Shown: positions 1 to 9,109, counted from the stretch's first letter. The stretch is 37,667 nt of DNA from Deltaproteobacteria bacterium (GCA_019306185.1 JAFDMD010000009.1:1-37667); one strand, 5' to 3'. Made by a program: numbers and translations. The notes: generated from the letters alone by a model not told the origin.

Positions 1-342
1 TTTATTAAATTCCTCTTTTGCCATAAGGCTATATTTAAATATTTCAAATTGTGTCCAACAGTCTAATATATTGCCGAATAGTTTTAAGCCTGTTGTTTCT
101 ATTTTATTATAAAACTCAAGTTTAATATTGTTAAAAACCTTTTTTGCCCCTTTGCCTTCAAAAAGTTCCGCCATATTTGCGGCGATTTTATTTACTTTTA
201 CAAATTCCTCCTTTATCATAGGGGTTCGCAATTTTACTATTTTGCTAAATACCCGTTTGCCGGTTTTTTTTTCGATATTATAAATATCTTTAAAAAAATT
301 TGTCGTTGTCGTTGTCATTTTAACGCCGTTTTTTTCCTTCAA
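1..342 (-). CDS. Hypothetical protein, partial (C-terminus beyond left edge)
   Basis: An open frame of 114 codons runs off the left edge of the window. The preferred start is TTG at 342, because an AGGAG ribosome binding site lies 7 bases upstream (350-354). An in-frame ATG at 318 has no such site. The visible part begins with a short lysine-rich stretch, a run of threonines and then a helical, lysine-rich sequence. It contains no signal peptide, membrane segment or motif I recognise. The amphipathic, coiled-coil-like composition and small hydrophobic patches recall phasin-like or structural small proteins, but this is only an impression. No function can be assigned. Confidence 0.6.
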   Translation of the reverse strand, partial: MKEKNGVKMTTTTTNFFKDIYNIEKKTGKRVFSKIVKLRTPMIKEEFVKVNKIAANMAELFEGKGAKKVFNNIKLEFYNKIETTGLKLFGNILDCWTQFEIFKYSLMAKEEFNK

Positions 343-387
343 TTTAAATCTCCTTTGTTTGTTGTAAATTAAAATTGTTTTTGCCTT

Positions 388-735
388 TTAATAAAGGGAT
401 TTCTCCTTGCTTCGCTCGTCGAAATGACAGGCAAAAAACGCTTGCCGAAATAACGCGGCAAAAATTATTTTCTACCTTGTCAAGTAAAGCGAAAAATCCT
501 TTTTATTTGCAAACGGCATTAAATTATAAATATGCGGTTGTGTCAAGGAAAGGGGCAAGGAAACGGTTTTTTATTTTTGGGGTATTATTTAATTCAGGGA
601 TTTCTCCCTTTACTTGATAAGACAATAGGAAAATGATTAAGGGATTTCTCCCTTCGGTTCGAAATGACAGGCTTTTTATTTTACGTTTGTAATTTCGAAC
701 GAGTGAAACGAGGAGAAATCCCTTTATTAAAAGCG
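388..735. repeat. Cluster of five dispersed palindromic repeat copies
   Basis: The gene-free stretch 343-749 is largely built from one short repeat family. The core reads AAAGGGATTTCTCC, then a variable GC-richer part, then TCGAAATGACAG. Forward copies lie at about 388-430, 593-622 and 635-670. Inverted copies lie at about 477-505 and 692-730. Facing copies can fold into long hairpins. Related copies occur at 14984-15146, 15803-15834, 17627-17843, 32358-32449 and, degenerate, near 34246-34276. A reading frame over 375-617 is an artefact of these repeats. Confidence 0.85.
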
Positions 736-749
736 ATAAATAATAGTAA

Positions 750-1772
750 TTAGATAATCCGTTGCGAGATGCCCAAAAGTAATCTTCCGAGAATGTCGGC
801 TCCGGTAATAATTTTTTTTTTCTTTCCCCAAAGAAGGATAATATCTTTATCTATTACGTCATAATCTTTATCGTAAGAATCTATTTTGAATTTTTTTATA
901 ACCTCTCCGAGTTTTATCGAAGCATCGGTTACTATTATAGGATGATGAGAAAATTTTGCGGGTTCTATATACTCTTTATATAAAAGAACGTTTCTTAGAA
1001 AGCGGTTTGAATTAAGAACAGTTTTAGGGGTGTTATTTTGGTCGGTAATTATTATCCATTTTTTTCCGGATTGATCCATTTTTTTTAAAAAGGGGTCGTC
1101 CGGGCTTTTTTTGTATTTGGGGAAGATCGGTTTTTCCTTATTAAATGGCAACGAGATTATGCTGTTTTTATCTATTATTTCCCCTTCCTGCTCTACGAAA
1201 AGATCGTCTATGGAGAGAAAATTAATAGCTCCTGTTCCTTCAACATAATCGATATCGCAAGTATGCTCTATATGCTTTTCTATCAATCTTTTTAAATTCT
1301 TTTCTTTAAAGTACTCAACGCTTTCTTTTCCGAGCAGTTTATCCAAAATAATTGCGGAAGGTTTTGCCACGGGATAGAGAATTATCTGATAAAGTTTTAA
1401 TATAGGCAAAAATAATGCCGCCATTTTAACGGCGTTTCTTGAAAAATATGACTGAGGAACTATTTCGCCTAAATAAGTAATTAAAAAAGTGGAGAAGATA
1501 AAGGCTACAACGCCGGACATTACCGAATTTGAAAAAAGAGCCAATAAAACGTTTATACCTACATTGCCGAAAAGAATAGTAGTTAATAGAAAGTTGGAAT
1601 CTTTTCTTGCTTCCAAAATTTTTTTTGCGGTTTTGTTATGAGAGGCTTCGATCTCAAGCTTAAGCCTGTTGATGCTGAAAAAGGCAAGGTTGAGCCCCGA
1701 AAACATAGCGGATTGAGATATACATAAAATAATTCCGATCCAAATAAAAAAATCGGCGTTAAAATGAGGCAT
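750..1772 (-). CDS. CNNM/DUF21 transmembrane protein (HlyC/CorC-like)
   Basis: Predicted membrane protein of 340 residues. The N-terminal half (about residues 8-160) has four hydrophobic segments and the GEIVPQ motif typical of the CNNM (DUF21) domain. This domain is found in CorC/HlyC-type proteins linked to magnesium or cobalt export. The C-terminal half (about 190-330) corresponds in position to a CBS-domain pair, but it is weakly conserved by eye. It also lacks the extra C-terminal CorC/HlyC domain, so the protein is shorter than most CorC-type members (about 430). No strong ribosome binding site precedes the ATG. The transport role is inferred from the family. Confidence 0.75.
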   Translation of the reverse strand: MPHFNADFFIWIGIILCISQSAMFSGLNLAFFSINRLKLEIEASHNKTAKKILEARKDSNFLLTTILFGNVGINVLLALFSNSVMSGVVAFIFSTFLITYLGEIVPQSYFSRNAVKMAALFLPILKLYQIILYPVAKPSAIILDKLLGKESVEYFKEKNLKRLIEKHIEHTCDIDYVEGTGAINFLSIDDLFVEQEGEIIDKNSIISLPFNKEKPIFPKYKKSPDDPFLKKMDQSGKKWIIITDQNNTPKTVLNSNRFLRNVLLYKEYIEPAKFSHHPIIVTDASIKLGEVIKKFKIDSYDKDYDVIDKDIILLWGKKKKIITGADILGRLLLGISQRII

Positions 1773-1818
1773 TTTTATAATTTGATTATTGGGTATTAAA
1801 GGCTTGAAAATTATAAGA

Positions 1819-1863
1819 ATGCCGGAATAAAAGCTTATAATACGGCTATTTTTATTCCGGCAT
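1819..1863 (-). terminator. 14-bp perfect hairpin downstream of the RRM gene
   Basis: Arms at 1819-1832 and 1850-1863 are perfectly complementary over 14 bp (ATGCCGGAATAAAA and its complement) with a 17-base loop. The hairpin lies between the stop of the RRM gene and the start of the CNNM gene, both on the minus strand. A moderately T-rich stretch follows on that strand. A transcription terminator is likely, although the long AT-rich stem could also be a repeat element. Confidence 0.5.
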
Positions 1864-1872
1864 TGTTGTTTG

Positions 1873-1904
1873 ATTAAGAACTTTTATAAATATATGTTCT
1901 TAAT
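1873..1904. terminator. 9-bp hairpin next to the RRM gene stop
   Basis: ATTAAGAAC at 1873-1881 pairs with GTTCTTAAT at 1896-1904. A T-run follows on the plus strand and the matching A-run lies on the other side. It sits just after the RRM stop codon and, with the hairpin at 1819-1863, gives a double terminator-like arrangement. Confidence 0.4.
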
Positions 1905-1910
1905 TTTTTG

Positions 1911-2201
1911 TTAATATCGTCTTTGATTATAAGATTTGTTGTTTGTGTTTGATCTGGCAGGGTTAGGTTTGGATTCGTTAACTCTTATATCGCGTCCTTT
2001 TACTGATTTGCCGTTTAAAGCGTTAACTGCCGCTTCGGCTTCCGAGTTTTCGAGCATCTCTACAAAACCGTAACCTTTGGATCTGCCGGTGAACCTGTCC
2101 ATTATTATCTTGCAGCTTTCAACTGCGCCGAATTCCATAAATTCTTCTTTTAATTCTTCCTCTTTAATTTCATAAGACAGGTTGCCTACGTAAATGTTCA
2201 T
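1911..2201 (-). CDS. RRM-type RNA-binding protein
   Basis: A 96-residue single RNA recognition motif protein. The RNP2 motif IYVGNL is at the N-terminus and the RNP1 motif KGYGFVEM is near residue 44-51, with the spacing expected of an RRM. The C-terminal tail is short, basic and rich in Asn, Ser and Arg. Small proteins of this kind are common in cyanobacteria and deltaproteobacteria, where several are cold-induced; they bind single-stranded RNA. The start is ATG at 2201, with AAAGGA six bases upstream. A TTG 15 bases further upstream is in frame but would lie over the binding site. It is a single-gene unit. Confidence 0.9.
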   Translation of the reverse strand: MNIYVGNLSYEIKEEELKEEFMEFGAVESCKIIMDRFTGRSKGYGFVEMLENSEAEAAVNALNGKSVKGRDIRVNESKPNPARSNTNNKSYNQRRY

Positions 2202-2402
2202 AAAAAATCCTTTCAATTAATACAAACGCCATTATTGCTTAAAACTCCGAATACTCAATTAACAGCGTAAAAATATTAAGAATTCGGAATATCATAATTT
2301 TTTAAAAATTACGATATAAAATCAATTGAATTGTAATTAATCCTTATTTTAGCAAATTGCAAACATTATTTTTATAATAGGTAAAAAAATTAATTTTTCC
2401 GT

Positions 2403-3071
2403 TTATCTTGCAATCATAGCTCTTATCATATCCCCCGCATTTTCGGCATGATCTGCTATCGAACCTATAATTTCGATAAGTCGAATAACATGGAATAATG
2501 AGGTTGAGTCTATATCCATGGCAAAAAGCTTTCTTTTTAAACTATCTTCCCGTTTATCGGCATTTCCTTCTTTTATATGAATGCCTCTTATTATATTCTT
2601 TACAATATTTCTTTGTGCGTCCGAAAAGTTTTCAAAATATTTTTTTGTTTCCAAAACCATTTTCGGCAATTCTTCTATAGTTTCGATTACGGCTTCCACT
2701 AATGTAACCAAATCTTTTTTAATATCTTCCGGAATATTATTTTTGCTTCTGTAGGATATCCATTCCAACGATTCCTCTATCGCGTCTATTGTATTATCCT
2801 GTTCTTTTAAAAATAGAAAAATCTGGAATTTATCTACGGGCATCATAGCGCCTTTGGGGAGGTGTCCTCTTATTCCTCTTTTAATTTTATCCGCCTCTTT
2901 TTCCAGATTAATAATTTCTTCTTTTAAAATTTCAAACCGTTCGTATTCAAGCGTAACGTAACATTCTATTGCATTTTTAAATATCAATATACACTCTTTA
3001 ACCTTTTCGGTATGTTTTACCAGTCCTTCAAAAGGGGATGTTAAAAATATGGATAATAAAGCGTTTTTCAT
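2403..3071 (-). CDS. DUF47 / TIGR00153 family PhoU-like protein
   Basis: A 222-residue, wholly alpha-helical protein of the DUF47 (TIGR00153) family, distantly related to PhoU. Typical family features are visible: an N-terminal segment with Leu/Phe and HTEKVKEC, a conserved EKEADKIKRGIRGHL stretch near residues 52-66, and a C-terminal helix with DHAENAGDMIRAMIAR. The gene lies 11 bases downstream of pit on the same strand. Such pairs are very common, so it is likely a cytoplasmic accessory or regulator of the phosphate transporter. AAGGAG lies 7 bases before the ATG. Length is normal for the family. Confidence 0.9.
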   Translation of the reverse strand: MKNALLSIFLTSPFEGLVKHTEKVKECILIFKNAIECYVTLEYERFEILKEEIINLEKEADKIKRGIRGHLPKGAMMPVDKFQIFLFLKEQDNTIDAIEESLEWISYRSKNNIPEDIKKDLVTLVEAVIETIEELPKMVLETKKYFENFSDAQRNIVKNIIRGIHIKEGNADKREDSLKRKLFAMDIDSTSLFHVIRLIEIIGSIADHAENAGDMIRAMIAR

Positions 3072-3082
3072 TTTTTACTCCT

Positions 3083-4306
3083 TTATATAAAAAACTTTAG
3101 TATTTTGAATATGATGATGCAGGTAATAGCGGCGGCGGGAACGGTTAATACCCAATATAATATAATTTTTAGAATCAGATAGAAATTTACGGCTTCTATT
3201 CCTCGCGCAAGCCCTACGCCCAAAACTCCGCCTACTGCCGCGTGAGTGGTAGATACCGGAAGCCCCAGTTTAGAAGCTATTAAAACCGTAGTTGCGGCGG
3301 CAAAGTCAACCGAAAATCCCCGCGTATTATTTAACTGGGTGATTTTTGTCGATAAGGTTTTTATCACTCTTCTTCCCGCCATAGCAATTCCGGCGGCTAT
3401 TCCTACGCCTCCGAATAAAAGAAGAAATATCGGAACCGGAATTTGCGAACCTATTCCGCCGGTTTTAACAATAAAATATATAACGGCAAGAGGACCTATG
3501 GCGTTTGCAACGTCGTTTGCTCCCTGAGCCAAAGAAACATAACAGGAGGTTCCTATTTGAATTTTTTTAAAAACAGATTCCGGCCCGTCCGTCCCTTTTT
3601 TAACAAACCGTTTTATAAGCTTTCCCAATATAATTCCTAATAATACGGATAAACACAAAGAGATTAACAAGGCGTTAACTATATTTAAATCAAAACGTTT
3701 GCCCAAAGGGGTTTTATGTATAAAAGACATAACAACTATAAATATTGTAATGCCTATAAAAAACGGGGATAGTTTGAGCGCCATATCGAATCTGTTTTTT
3801 TTGATTAGAATAGAGGCTACAATAAGTTTAAACATACAAAAGGATATTATCATGGCAAATATCGGCGATATTATCCAGCTTGCCACAACCGCTCCGAGTT
3901 TAGCCCACTGTATTACCGAAAACCCGTCCGCCACTATGCCGAAACCTATCATAGCGCCTACAATGGAATGAGTGGTGGATACCGGCAAAGACTTTATGGT
4001 TGCAAAACTTACCCATAAAGCGGCGGCAAGAAGAGCCGATAGAGCTCCTAACATAGCAATATGCGGATCGCTTAAAACTTCGGTGGATATAATTCCTTTT
4101 CTTATTGTATTGGTTACATGGGTTCCTAAAAATATTGCTCCTACTATATTTAATATTCCGGCTATAAAAACGGCTTGGCGCAGGGTAATGGCTTTGGCTC
4201 CTACGGCTGAAGCCATAGAGTTTGCCACGTCATTTGCGCCGATATTCCAAGCCATATAAAAGCCGAAAATATATCCTAATATAAGAACAATGTAGTGATT
4301 TTCCAT
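3083..4306 (-). CDS. pit: PiT-family inorganic phosphate transporter
   Basis: A 407-residue inner-membrane permease of the PiT (PF01384) family, with about ten hydrophobic segments. Both inverted-repeat signatures are present: GANDVANSMASAVG near residues 23-36 and GANDVANAIGPLAV near 257-270. PVSTTH, also typical, occurs in both halves. It probably imports phosphate as a metal-phosphate complex, coupled to H+ or Na+. It is the first gene of a two-gene unit with the DUF47 gene. The ribosome binding site is AAAAGGA upstream of the ATG. No Pho-box-like operator was recognised in the upstream region. Confidence 0.95.
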   Translation of the reverse strand: MENHYIVLILGYIFGFYMAWNIGANDVANSMASAVGAKAITLRQAVFIAGILNIVGAIFLGTHVTNTIRKGIISTEVLSDPHIAMLGALSALLAAALWVSFATIKSLPVSTTHSIVGAMIGFGIVADGFSVIQWAKLGAVVASWIISPIFAMIISFCMFKLIVASILIKKNRFDMALKLSPFFIGITIFIVVMSFIHKTPLGKRFDLNIVNALLISLCLSVLLGIILGKLIKRFVKKGTDGPESVFKKIQIGTSCYVSLAQGANDVANAIGPLAVIYFIVKTGGIGSQIPVPIFLLLFGGVGIAAGIAMAGRRVIKTLSTKITQLNNTRGFSVDFAAATTVLIASKLGLPVSTTHAAVGGVLGVGLARGIEAVNFYLILKIILYWVLTVPAAAITCIIIFKILKFFI

Positions 4307-4613
4307 TATATTATTCCTTTTTTCAAATGAAAAGGTTTATTTATTCGGATACAACTTATCGGCGTTATATAGAACTATGGTTGATAGTCAAGGTATTAAA
4401 ATATTTATTCGGATAAATATATTTGCTTTTATTTAATTTAGAATTAGGATATTAGATACAAGTTAAAAGGAAATAATAAAGAAGGTTATCGCTTTTTTCG
4501 AGAGACGGAAAAATTATTAGAACGCATACTCATAAAAAAGAATAATTAATTTTTTTAACGCCGTAAACGGTCAACATAGAAACTTATCCGCCAAAATCCA
4601 AATAGAGGGAATA
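4307..4613. other. Divergent intergenic region with a short direct repeat
   Basis: This region separates pit (minus strand) from the beta-helix gene (plus strand), so it must hold both promoters. It contains no open frame of note. The 12-base sequence TTTATTCGGATA occurs twice, at 4340-4351 and 4404-4415, on the pit side; it could be an operator pair but matches no site I know. Near the right end is AACGCCGTAAACGG, a short string that recurs in part near 31175. Confidence 0.35.
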
Positions 4614-5747
4614 ATGATAAAAGTAGAGCGCCTTATAAAAAAAGGGGTTAAAATAGCGGCTCCTCACTCCGTAGAAATAGGAGACGAGGTAAATATCGAT
4701 AACATATCCGGCGACGGAGTAACCTTATATGCAGGAGTAAAAATTTTTGGGGCTTCAACCGTTATTTTAAAAAATTGCTCCATAGGCTACGAGGCGCCGG
4801 CTACCATAGACAACTGTCAAATAGGAGTTAATGTAAAGCTTGCGGGGGGATACTTTAACAATGCGGTTTTTTTAAAAAAAGCAAGCGCTGGTTCCGGCGC
4901 TCATGTAAGAGAGGCGACAATATTAGAAGAGGAAGCAAGCATAGCTCATACCGTAGGTCTTAAACATACCATACTTTTTCCTTACGTAACATTAGGCAGC
5001 CTTATTAATTTTTGCGACTGCTTTATGGCCGGAGGCGCAAGCAGAAAAAATCATAGCGAAGTAGGAAGCTCTTTTATACATTTTAATTACACTCCGGCTC
5101 AGGATAAGGCGACTCCTTCGATGTTCGGAGATGTTGCCGCGGGAGTAATGCTTAATAAAAGTCCTATATTTTTAGGAGGGCAGGGCGGCGTAATAGGTCC
5201 ATGCCGATTGGCTTTCGGAACGGTTACTCCTGCCGGAACAATATGCAGAAAAGATGAATTGGAAGAAAACAGGCTTGTTATAAATGCAAGAGCGGAAAAA
5301 TCGGTTTCAATACCTTACAATAAAAGAATACTCGGAGACGTTAAAAGAGTTATTGCAAATAATGTTAATTATTTGGCAAACTTAACGGCTCTTTATATAT
5401 GGTATAAAAATATAAGGGCAAACTTTATATCCGAAGAATTTACAAAGCAAATATTATTAGGACTGCTGCAAAAAACCGACAAGGCGCTATCCGAACGAAT
5501 TAAAAGACTTAAAGACTTTTTGAATAATGCAAACTCTTTTTATGATATTACGGAAATAGAAGATATAATATCCGAAAAAAAGAATACCGGCGATAAAATA
5601 AAAGATTACGAGCCGTTTTTAAAAATAATAGAAGAAAAAATTGCAACTTACGGAAAAGATTATATCAAGGTAATAAAAAGTTTAAACGAAGAGGAACGCC
5701 AAGCCGGGATTTTATGGCTTAATAAAATAGTTAAAGATATAGCGTAG
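4614..5747 (+). CDS. Left-handed beta-helix protein, GlmU-C-terminal-like
   Basis: A 377-residue protein. Residues about 10-230 show hexapeptide-like periodicity (VEIGDEVNI, CSIGYEAPATI, CQIGVNVKLAGG, TLGSLINF), the mark of a left-handed beta-helix. The sequence resembles deltaproteobacterial proteins annotated as UDP-N-acetylglucosamine pyrophosphorylase. It lacks the N-terminal uridylyltransferase domain and its GxGTRM-type motif, so uridylyltransferase activity is not supported. The C-terminal 130 residues are helical and charged. Possible roles are acyl transfer to a sugar nucleotide or a non-catalytic function. The start ATG has GGGA four to seven bases upstream. It stands alone and ends in a hairpin shared with the convergent neighbour. 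Confidence 0.6.
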   Translation: MIKVERLIKKGVKIAAPHSVEIGDEVNIDNISGDGVTLYAGVKIFGASTVILKNCSIGYEAPATIDNCQIGVNVKLAGGYFNNAVFLKKASAGSGAHVREATILEEEASIAHTVGLKHTILFPYVTLGSLINFCDCFMAGGASRKNHSEVGSSFIHFNYTPAQDKATPSMFGDVAAGVMLNKSPIFLGGQGGVIGPCRLAFGTVTPAGTICRKDELEENRLVINARAEKSVSIPYNKRILGDVKRVIANNVNYLANLTALYIWYKNIRANFISEEFTKQILLGLLQKTDKALSERIKRLKDFLNNANSFYDITEIEDIISEKKNTGDKIKDYEPFLKIIEEKIATYGKDYIKVIKSLNEEERQAGILWLNKIVKDIA

Positions 5748-5771
5748 AGACGCTGCGAACAACGTCTCTAC
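5744..5771. terminator. Bidirectional hairpin between convergent genes
   Basis: GTAGAGACG (5744-5752) and CGTCTCTAC (5763-5771) pair perfectly over 9 bp with a 10-base loop. The hairpin overlaps the last codons of the upstream gene and lies before the stop of the convergent Bax-inhibitor gene, so it can serve both. A related sequence (AGAGGATGCGAACAACCTCT) lies at 6571-6590, and a degenerate one lies near 35534, so it is also a small repeat family. Confidence 0.6.
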
Positions 5772-5788
5772 CATATTGCAAACTACAA

Positions 5789-6499
5789 TTAATCTCGACT
5801 TACGCCGAAAATTCTAAGAAACATAATAAAAAGGTTAATGAAATCCAAATATAATTTTAAGGCTCCCAAAATAGCCCCTTTTCGTATAACCCCCGCTTCC
5901 AACCCTGCAGGCTGGTTAATAGCCATTTTTTTAAGCTCCTGAGTGTCGTAAGCGGTAAGCCCTACAAAAACCAAAACTCCGATATAGCTTATTATCATGC
6001 TCATTCCGGAACTTTTTAAAAAAATATTTACTACCGAAGCAATTAAAATCCCGAACAAGCCCATCATTGCAAAGCCGCCTAACGAAGTAAGGTCCCGTTT
6101 TGTAACCATTCCGTAAATGCTGCATCCGGCAAAAGTTCCGGCGCATATAAAAAATACCGAAGCTATGGAAGAATGCGTATAAGCAAGAAAAATATAAGAA
6201 AGGGTTATACCGTTTAAAACCGCGTAAAGCATAAAATAAGAGGTTGCTTTTGAGGCGGTTATTTTATCTATTTTTCTTGAAATTTTTACCACAAGAACCA
6301 GCTCGCAAATAACAATTCCAAAAAAAACAAGCATATTGCCGAATACAAACTGCATTATAGTTGCATTATTAGAAACATAATATGCTATAAGCCCTGTAAG
6401 TCCAAGCCCTATAGCCATCCAGTTATAAACCGATTTAATAAATTCATTAATTCGGACTTTATCTTGAACCGCATCGGCTGTAATAAAGTTGTTTGTCAT
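5789..6499 (-). CDS. Bax inhibitor-1 / YccA family membrane protein
   Basis: A 236-residue integral membrane protein with about seven hydrophobic segments, belonging to the BI-1/YccA (UPF0005) family. Family features include YNWMAIGLGLTGL near the N-terminus, YDTQELKKMA in the last loop and the terminal LYLDFINLFIMFLRIFG segment. Bacterial members interact with the FtsH protease or act as pH-sensitive calcium leak channels; which applies here is not visible. The start is ATG at 6499, because AAAGGAG lies 9 bases upstream. An in-frame ATG at 6541 would add 14 lysine-rich residues upstream of that site and is unlikely. It is convergent with the beta-helix gene. Confidence 0.9.
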   Translation of the reverse strand: MTNNFITADAVQDKVRINEFIKSVYNWMAIGLGLTGLIAYYVSNNATIMQFVFGNMLVFFGIVICELVLVVKISRKIDKITASKATSYFMLYAVLNGITLSYIFLAYTHSSIASVFFICAGTFAGCSIYGMVTKRDLTSLGGFAMMGLFGILIASVVNIFLKSSGMSMIISYIGVLVFVGLTAYDTQELKKMAINQPAGLEAGVIRKGAILGALKLYLDFINLFIMFLRIFGVSRD

Positions 6500-7098
6500 A
6501 CCATTTATCTCCTTTAAATTATTTTTTAATTTTTTTATCAATATAGCGTTTAATTTATATATAAAAATATAGAGGATGCGAACAACCTCTTTACGCCTCT
6601 GCTCCTTTGTTATACTTACGCTGTTCGGATAAAAGACGCTGTAAAATTAATAAATAAACTTTAGTTGCCTTTTAATCCAATATGCCTATACTTAATATTA
6701 TAATGATAATATTAAGAATTTCAACTTAAAAAAAGTATAGAATATTTTTTATAATTATAGCCGAATTTTTATAATTTGATTGAGAAAAATTATCATCGGC
6801 GTTTGGCTATAAAGTTAAATCAATTTGCGGCGCCAATCAAAGCTATCGATTTGCCGTTTGCCATATCTATACTCATACGTTTTAATTCGGAAAATCGGCA
6901 AGACAAGAGGTTATAAAAGGGTATGGTTTTATTACTTGTAATATCGTATATTTTTTTATAGAGATATTAAGTTTATTTGTTTGAGTTTCGGAGGAATAAA
7001 ATTTTTTATTCAAGCCTTAAAACAGAATAAAAAAGATATTTTAATATTAGAATAAATAAGGATAAAACGGTTTTTACATCTTTTTATAAAGGAGCGCT
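6500..7098. other. Long intergenic region without a recognised gene
   Basis: Nearly 600 bases separate the divergent Bax-inhibitor and flavin oxidoreductase genes. A copy of the AGAGG/CCTCT hairpin repeat lies at 6571-6590. The rest is AT-rich, with several short inverted pieces, such as a TATAGCC near 6756 that can pair with GGCTATA near 6803. No reading frame longer than a dozen codons follows a convincing ribosome binding site. It presumably contains the two promoters; a small RNA cannot be excluded. Confidence 0.4.
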
Positions 7099-9096
7099 AT
7101 GAACGATATACTTTTTGACTCGATTAGAATTAATCAACTTGAAATAAAAAACAGAATTTACATGCCCGCTATGCATCTTAATATGGCGGAAAATTTTTTT
7201 ATTACGGATAGATTAATTGATTTTTATAGCAAAAGAGCCGAAGGAGGAACCGGCGCTATATGCGTAGGGTTTGCTACGGTTAATAATTTAGCCGGTTACC
7301 CTAAAAACATAGGAGCTCATAAAGACGAATTTATACCCGGATTAAAAAAATTGGCGGACGCTATAAAAAACGGAGGGGCAAAATCGGTTGTTCAGCTTAA
7401 CCATTCCGGACGATACAACATGTCTTTTTTAACAGGAGGAAAAAAACCTGTAGCGCCTTCCGCTATAGCTTCAAGCCTTACAAAAGAGGTTCCGCAAGAG
7501 CTTACAATAGAAGAAATAAAAAAGATAATAAAAGATTTCGGAGACGCCGCCTTAAGAGTAAAAAAAGCCGGTTTTGACGCGGTGGAAATTTTAAGCGGCA
7601 CAGGATACTTAATAAGCGAGTTCATGTCCGGTTTAACCAATAAAAGAGATGACGAATACGGCGGAAGCTTTGAGAACAGAAGCCGTTTTGGAATGGAAGT
7701 TATACAAGAGGCGAGAAAACAGGTAGGAGAGAACTTTCCTATAATCATTAGGATGAACGGGAATGATTTTATGCCGAAAGGACAAGGAAGAGAAGAGTTA
7801 TTAAAATATGCAAAAAAAATATCCGCAAAAGGATATGCGGACGCGCTTTGCATCAACGTAGGATGGCACGAAGCAAGAGTTCCCCAGATAATAGCGTCCG
7901 TTCCCGCCGGAGTTTTTTCCTATTTATCCGCCGGAGTTAAAAAAGCCGTCGATATACCCGTAATAGCAAGCCATAGAATAAATACCCCCCAAATAGCTCG
8001 CAATCTTTTAAACGAAGGCGAAGCAGACATGGCGGCAATAGGCAGAAGCTTAATTGCGGACCCTGATTTTGCGGTTAAAGCAAAAACAGGCAGGGAAAAA
8101 GAGATAACCCATTGCATAGGCTGCGCTCAGGGATGTTTTGATAATATATTTAAAATGGCGGCGGTAGAATGTTTATGCAATCCTTTGGCGGGATACGAAA
8201 AAACCAGACTGATAAGTAAAGCGAAAAATAAAAAAAACATACTGATAATAGGCGGCGGAGTAGCCGGAATGACGGCGGCTCTTACAGCGCATAAAAGAGG
8301 ACATAAAGTTGTTTTATACGAAAAAAACCGTTTGGGAGGGCAAATATTTATTGCAGCCGCTCCAAACGGTAGAGAAGAGTTTGAAAGGCTTGCCGAAGAT
8401 CTGATTTTTAAAGTAAATTCAAGCAGTATTAAGGTTATTATTAAACCTGTAGATGAAAAAATTATCGAAGCAGGTAATTTTGACGAAATAGTAATAGCTA
8501 CGGGAGCGGCTCCTGCAATACCGAGAATCGAGGGGATAAACCTTAAAAATGTTGTTTCCTCATGGGACGTTTTACAAAACAAGGCTTATACCGGCAAAAA
8601 AACAGTAATAATCGGAGGCGGAGCCGTAGGCGTTGAAACCGCTTTATTCTTATCCGAAAAAGGTTGTTTATCCGGCGAAGCTTTAAAATTCTTATTTATA
8701 AACAAAGCCGAATCTTATGATGACTTATACAAATTAGCTACGCGCGGAACAAAAAAAATTACCGTAGTAGAAATGATAAACAAAGTAGGAAAAGATATAG
8801 GCAAATCCACAAGATGGGCTATGCTGCAAGACCTTTCCATAAAAGGAATAAAAGTTGTTACGCAAGCAAAAGCTCTTAAAATAACAGAAGATTATCTGCT
8901 TGTCGAATATAACGGCAAAGAAGAAAAAATCTTTTGCGATACCATAGTTATAGCCGCCGGCTCGGTTTCTTATAATCCGTTGGAAGCCATAATTAAAGAA
9001 AAAAGCGTTCCTTATCATATAATCGGAGACGCTCAAAAAGCAGGTTTGGCTTATGACGCAATCCATAACGGGTTTGAAATAGGGAGAAAAATTTAA
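7099..9096 (+). CDS. NADH:flavin oxidoreductase, 2,4-dienoyl-CoA reductase / 2-enoate reductase family
   Basis: A 665-residue, three-domain flavoenzyme. Residues 1-330 form an Old-Yellow-Enzyme FMN barrel. Cys339, Cys342, Cys346 and Cys358 give the C-x2-C-x3-C-x11-C ligand set for a 4Fe-4S cluster. Residues about 378-665 hold an FAD site (LIIGGGVAGMTAA) and a second dinucleotide fold (VIIGGGAVGVETA near 502). An insertion of about 45 residues after the second fold leads into KVGKDIGKSTRWAMLQDL, as in clostridial 2-enoate reductases and related anaerobic enzymes. It should pass electrons from NAD(P)H through FAD and the cluster to FMN, reducing an unsaturated acid or acyl-CoA. The substrate is unknown. 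AAAGGAG precedes the ATG. Lack of a clustered beta-oxidation gene leaves the pathway open. Confidence 0.88.
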   Translation: MNDILFDSIRINQLEIKNRIYMPAMHLNMAENFFITDRLIDFYSKRAEGGTGAICVGFATVNNLAGYPKNIGAHKDEFIPGLKKLADAIKNGGAKSVVQLNHSGRYNMSFLTGGKKPVAPSAIASSLTKEVPQELTIEEIKKIIKDFGDAALRVKKAGFDAVEILSGTGYLISEFMSGLTNKRDDEYGGSFENRSRFGMEVIQEARKQVGENFPIIIRMNGNDFMPKGQGREELLKYAKKISAKGYADALCINVGWHEARVPQIIASVPAGVFSYLSAGVKKAVDIPVIASHRINTPQIARNLLNEGEADMAAIGRSLIADPDFAVKAKTGREKEITHCIGCAQGCFDNIFKMAAVECLCNPLAGYEKTRLISKAKNKKNILIIGGGVAGMTAALTAHKRGHKVVLYEKNRLGGQIFIAAAPNGREEFERLAEDLIFKVNSSSIKVIIKPVDEKIIEAGNFDEIVIATGAAPAIPRIEGINLKNVVSSWDVLQNKAYTGKKTVIIGGGAVGVETALFLSEKGCLSGEALKFLFINKAESYDDLYKLATRGTKKITVVEMINKVGKDIGKSTRWAMLQDLSIKGIKVVTQAKALKITEDYLLVEYNGKEEKIFCDTIVIAAGSVSYNPLEAIIKEKSVPYHIIGDAQKAGLAYDAIHNGFEIGRKI

Positions 9097-9109
9097 GGCG
9101 GTTGAAGAC

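Noticed and set aside
375-617. Open frame of 80 codons on the plus strand
   Set aside because: It is composed of copies of the dispersed repeat and has no ribosome binding site or protein-like composition.
388-735. Repeat cluster considered as a CRISPR array
   Set aside because: Copies are inverted as well as direct, spacing is irregular, and no cas genes are near.
3246-4259. Several plus-strand frames opposite pit
   Set aside because: They are antisense shadows of a strongly conserved transporter gene.
6500-7098. Possible riboswitch upstream of the flavin oxidoreductase
   Set aside because: No conserved FMN or other riboswitch core could be recognised by eye.
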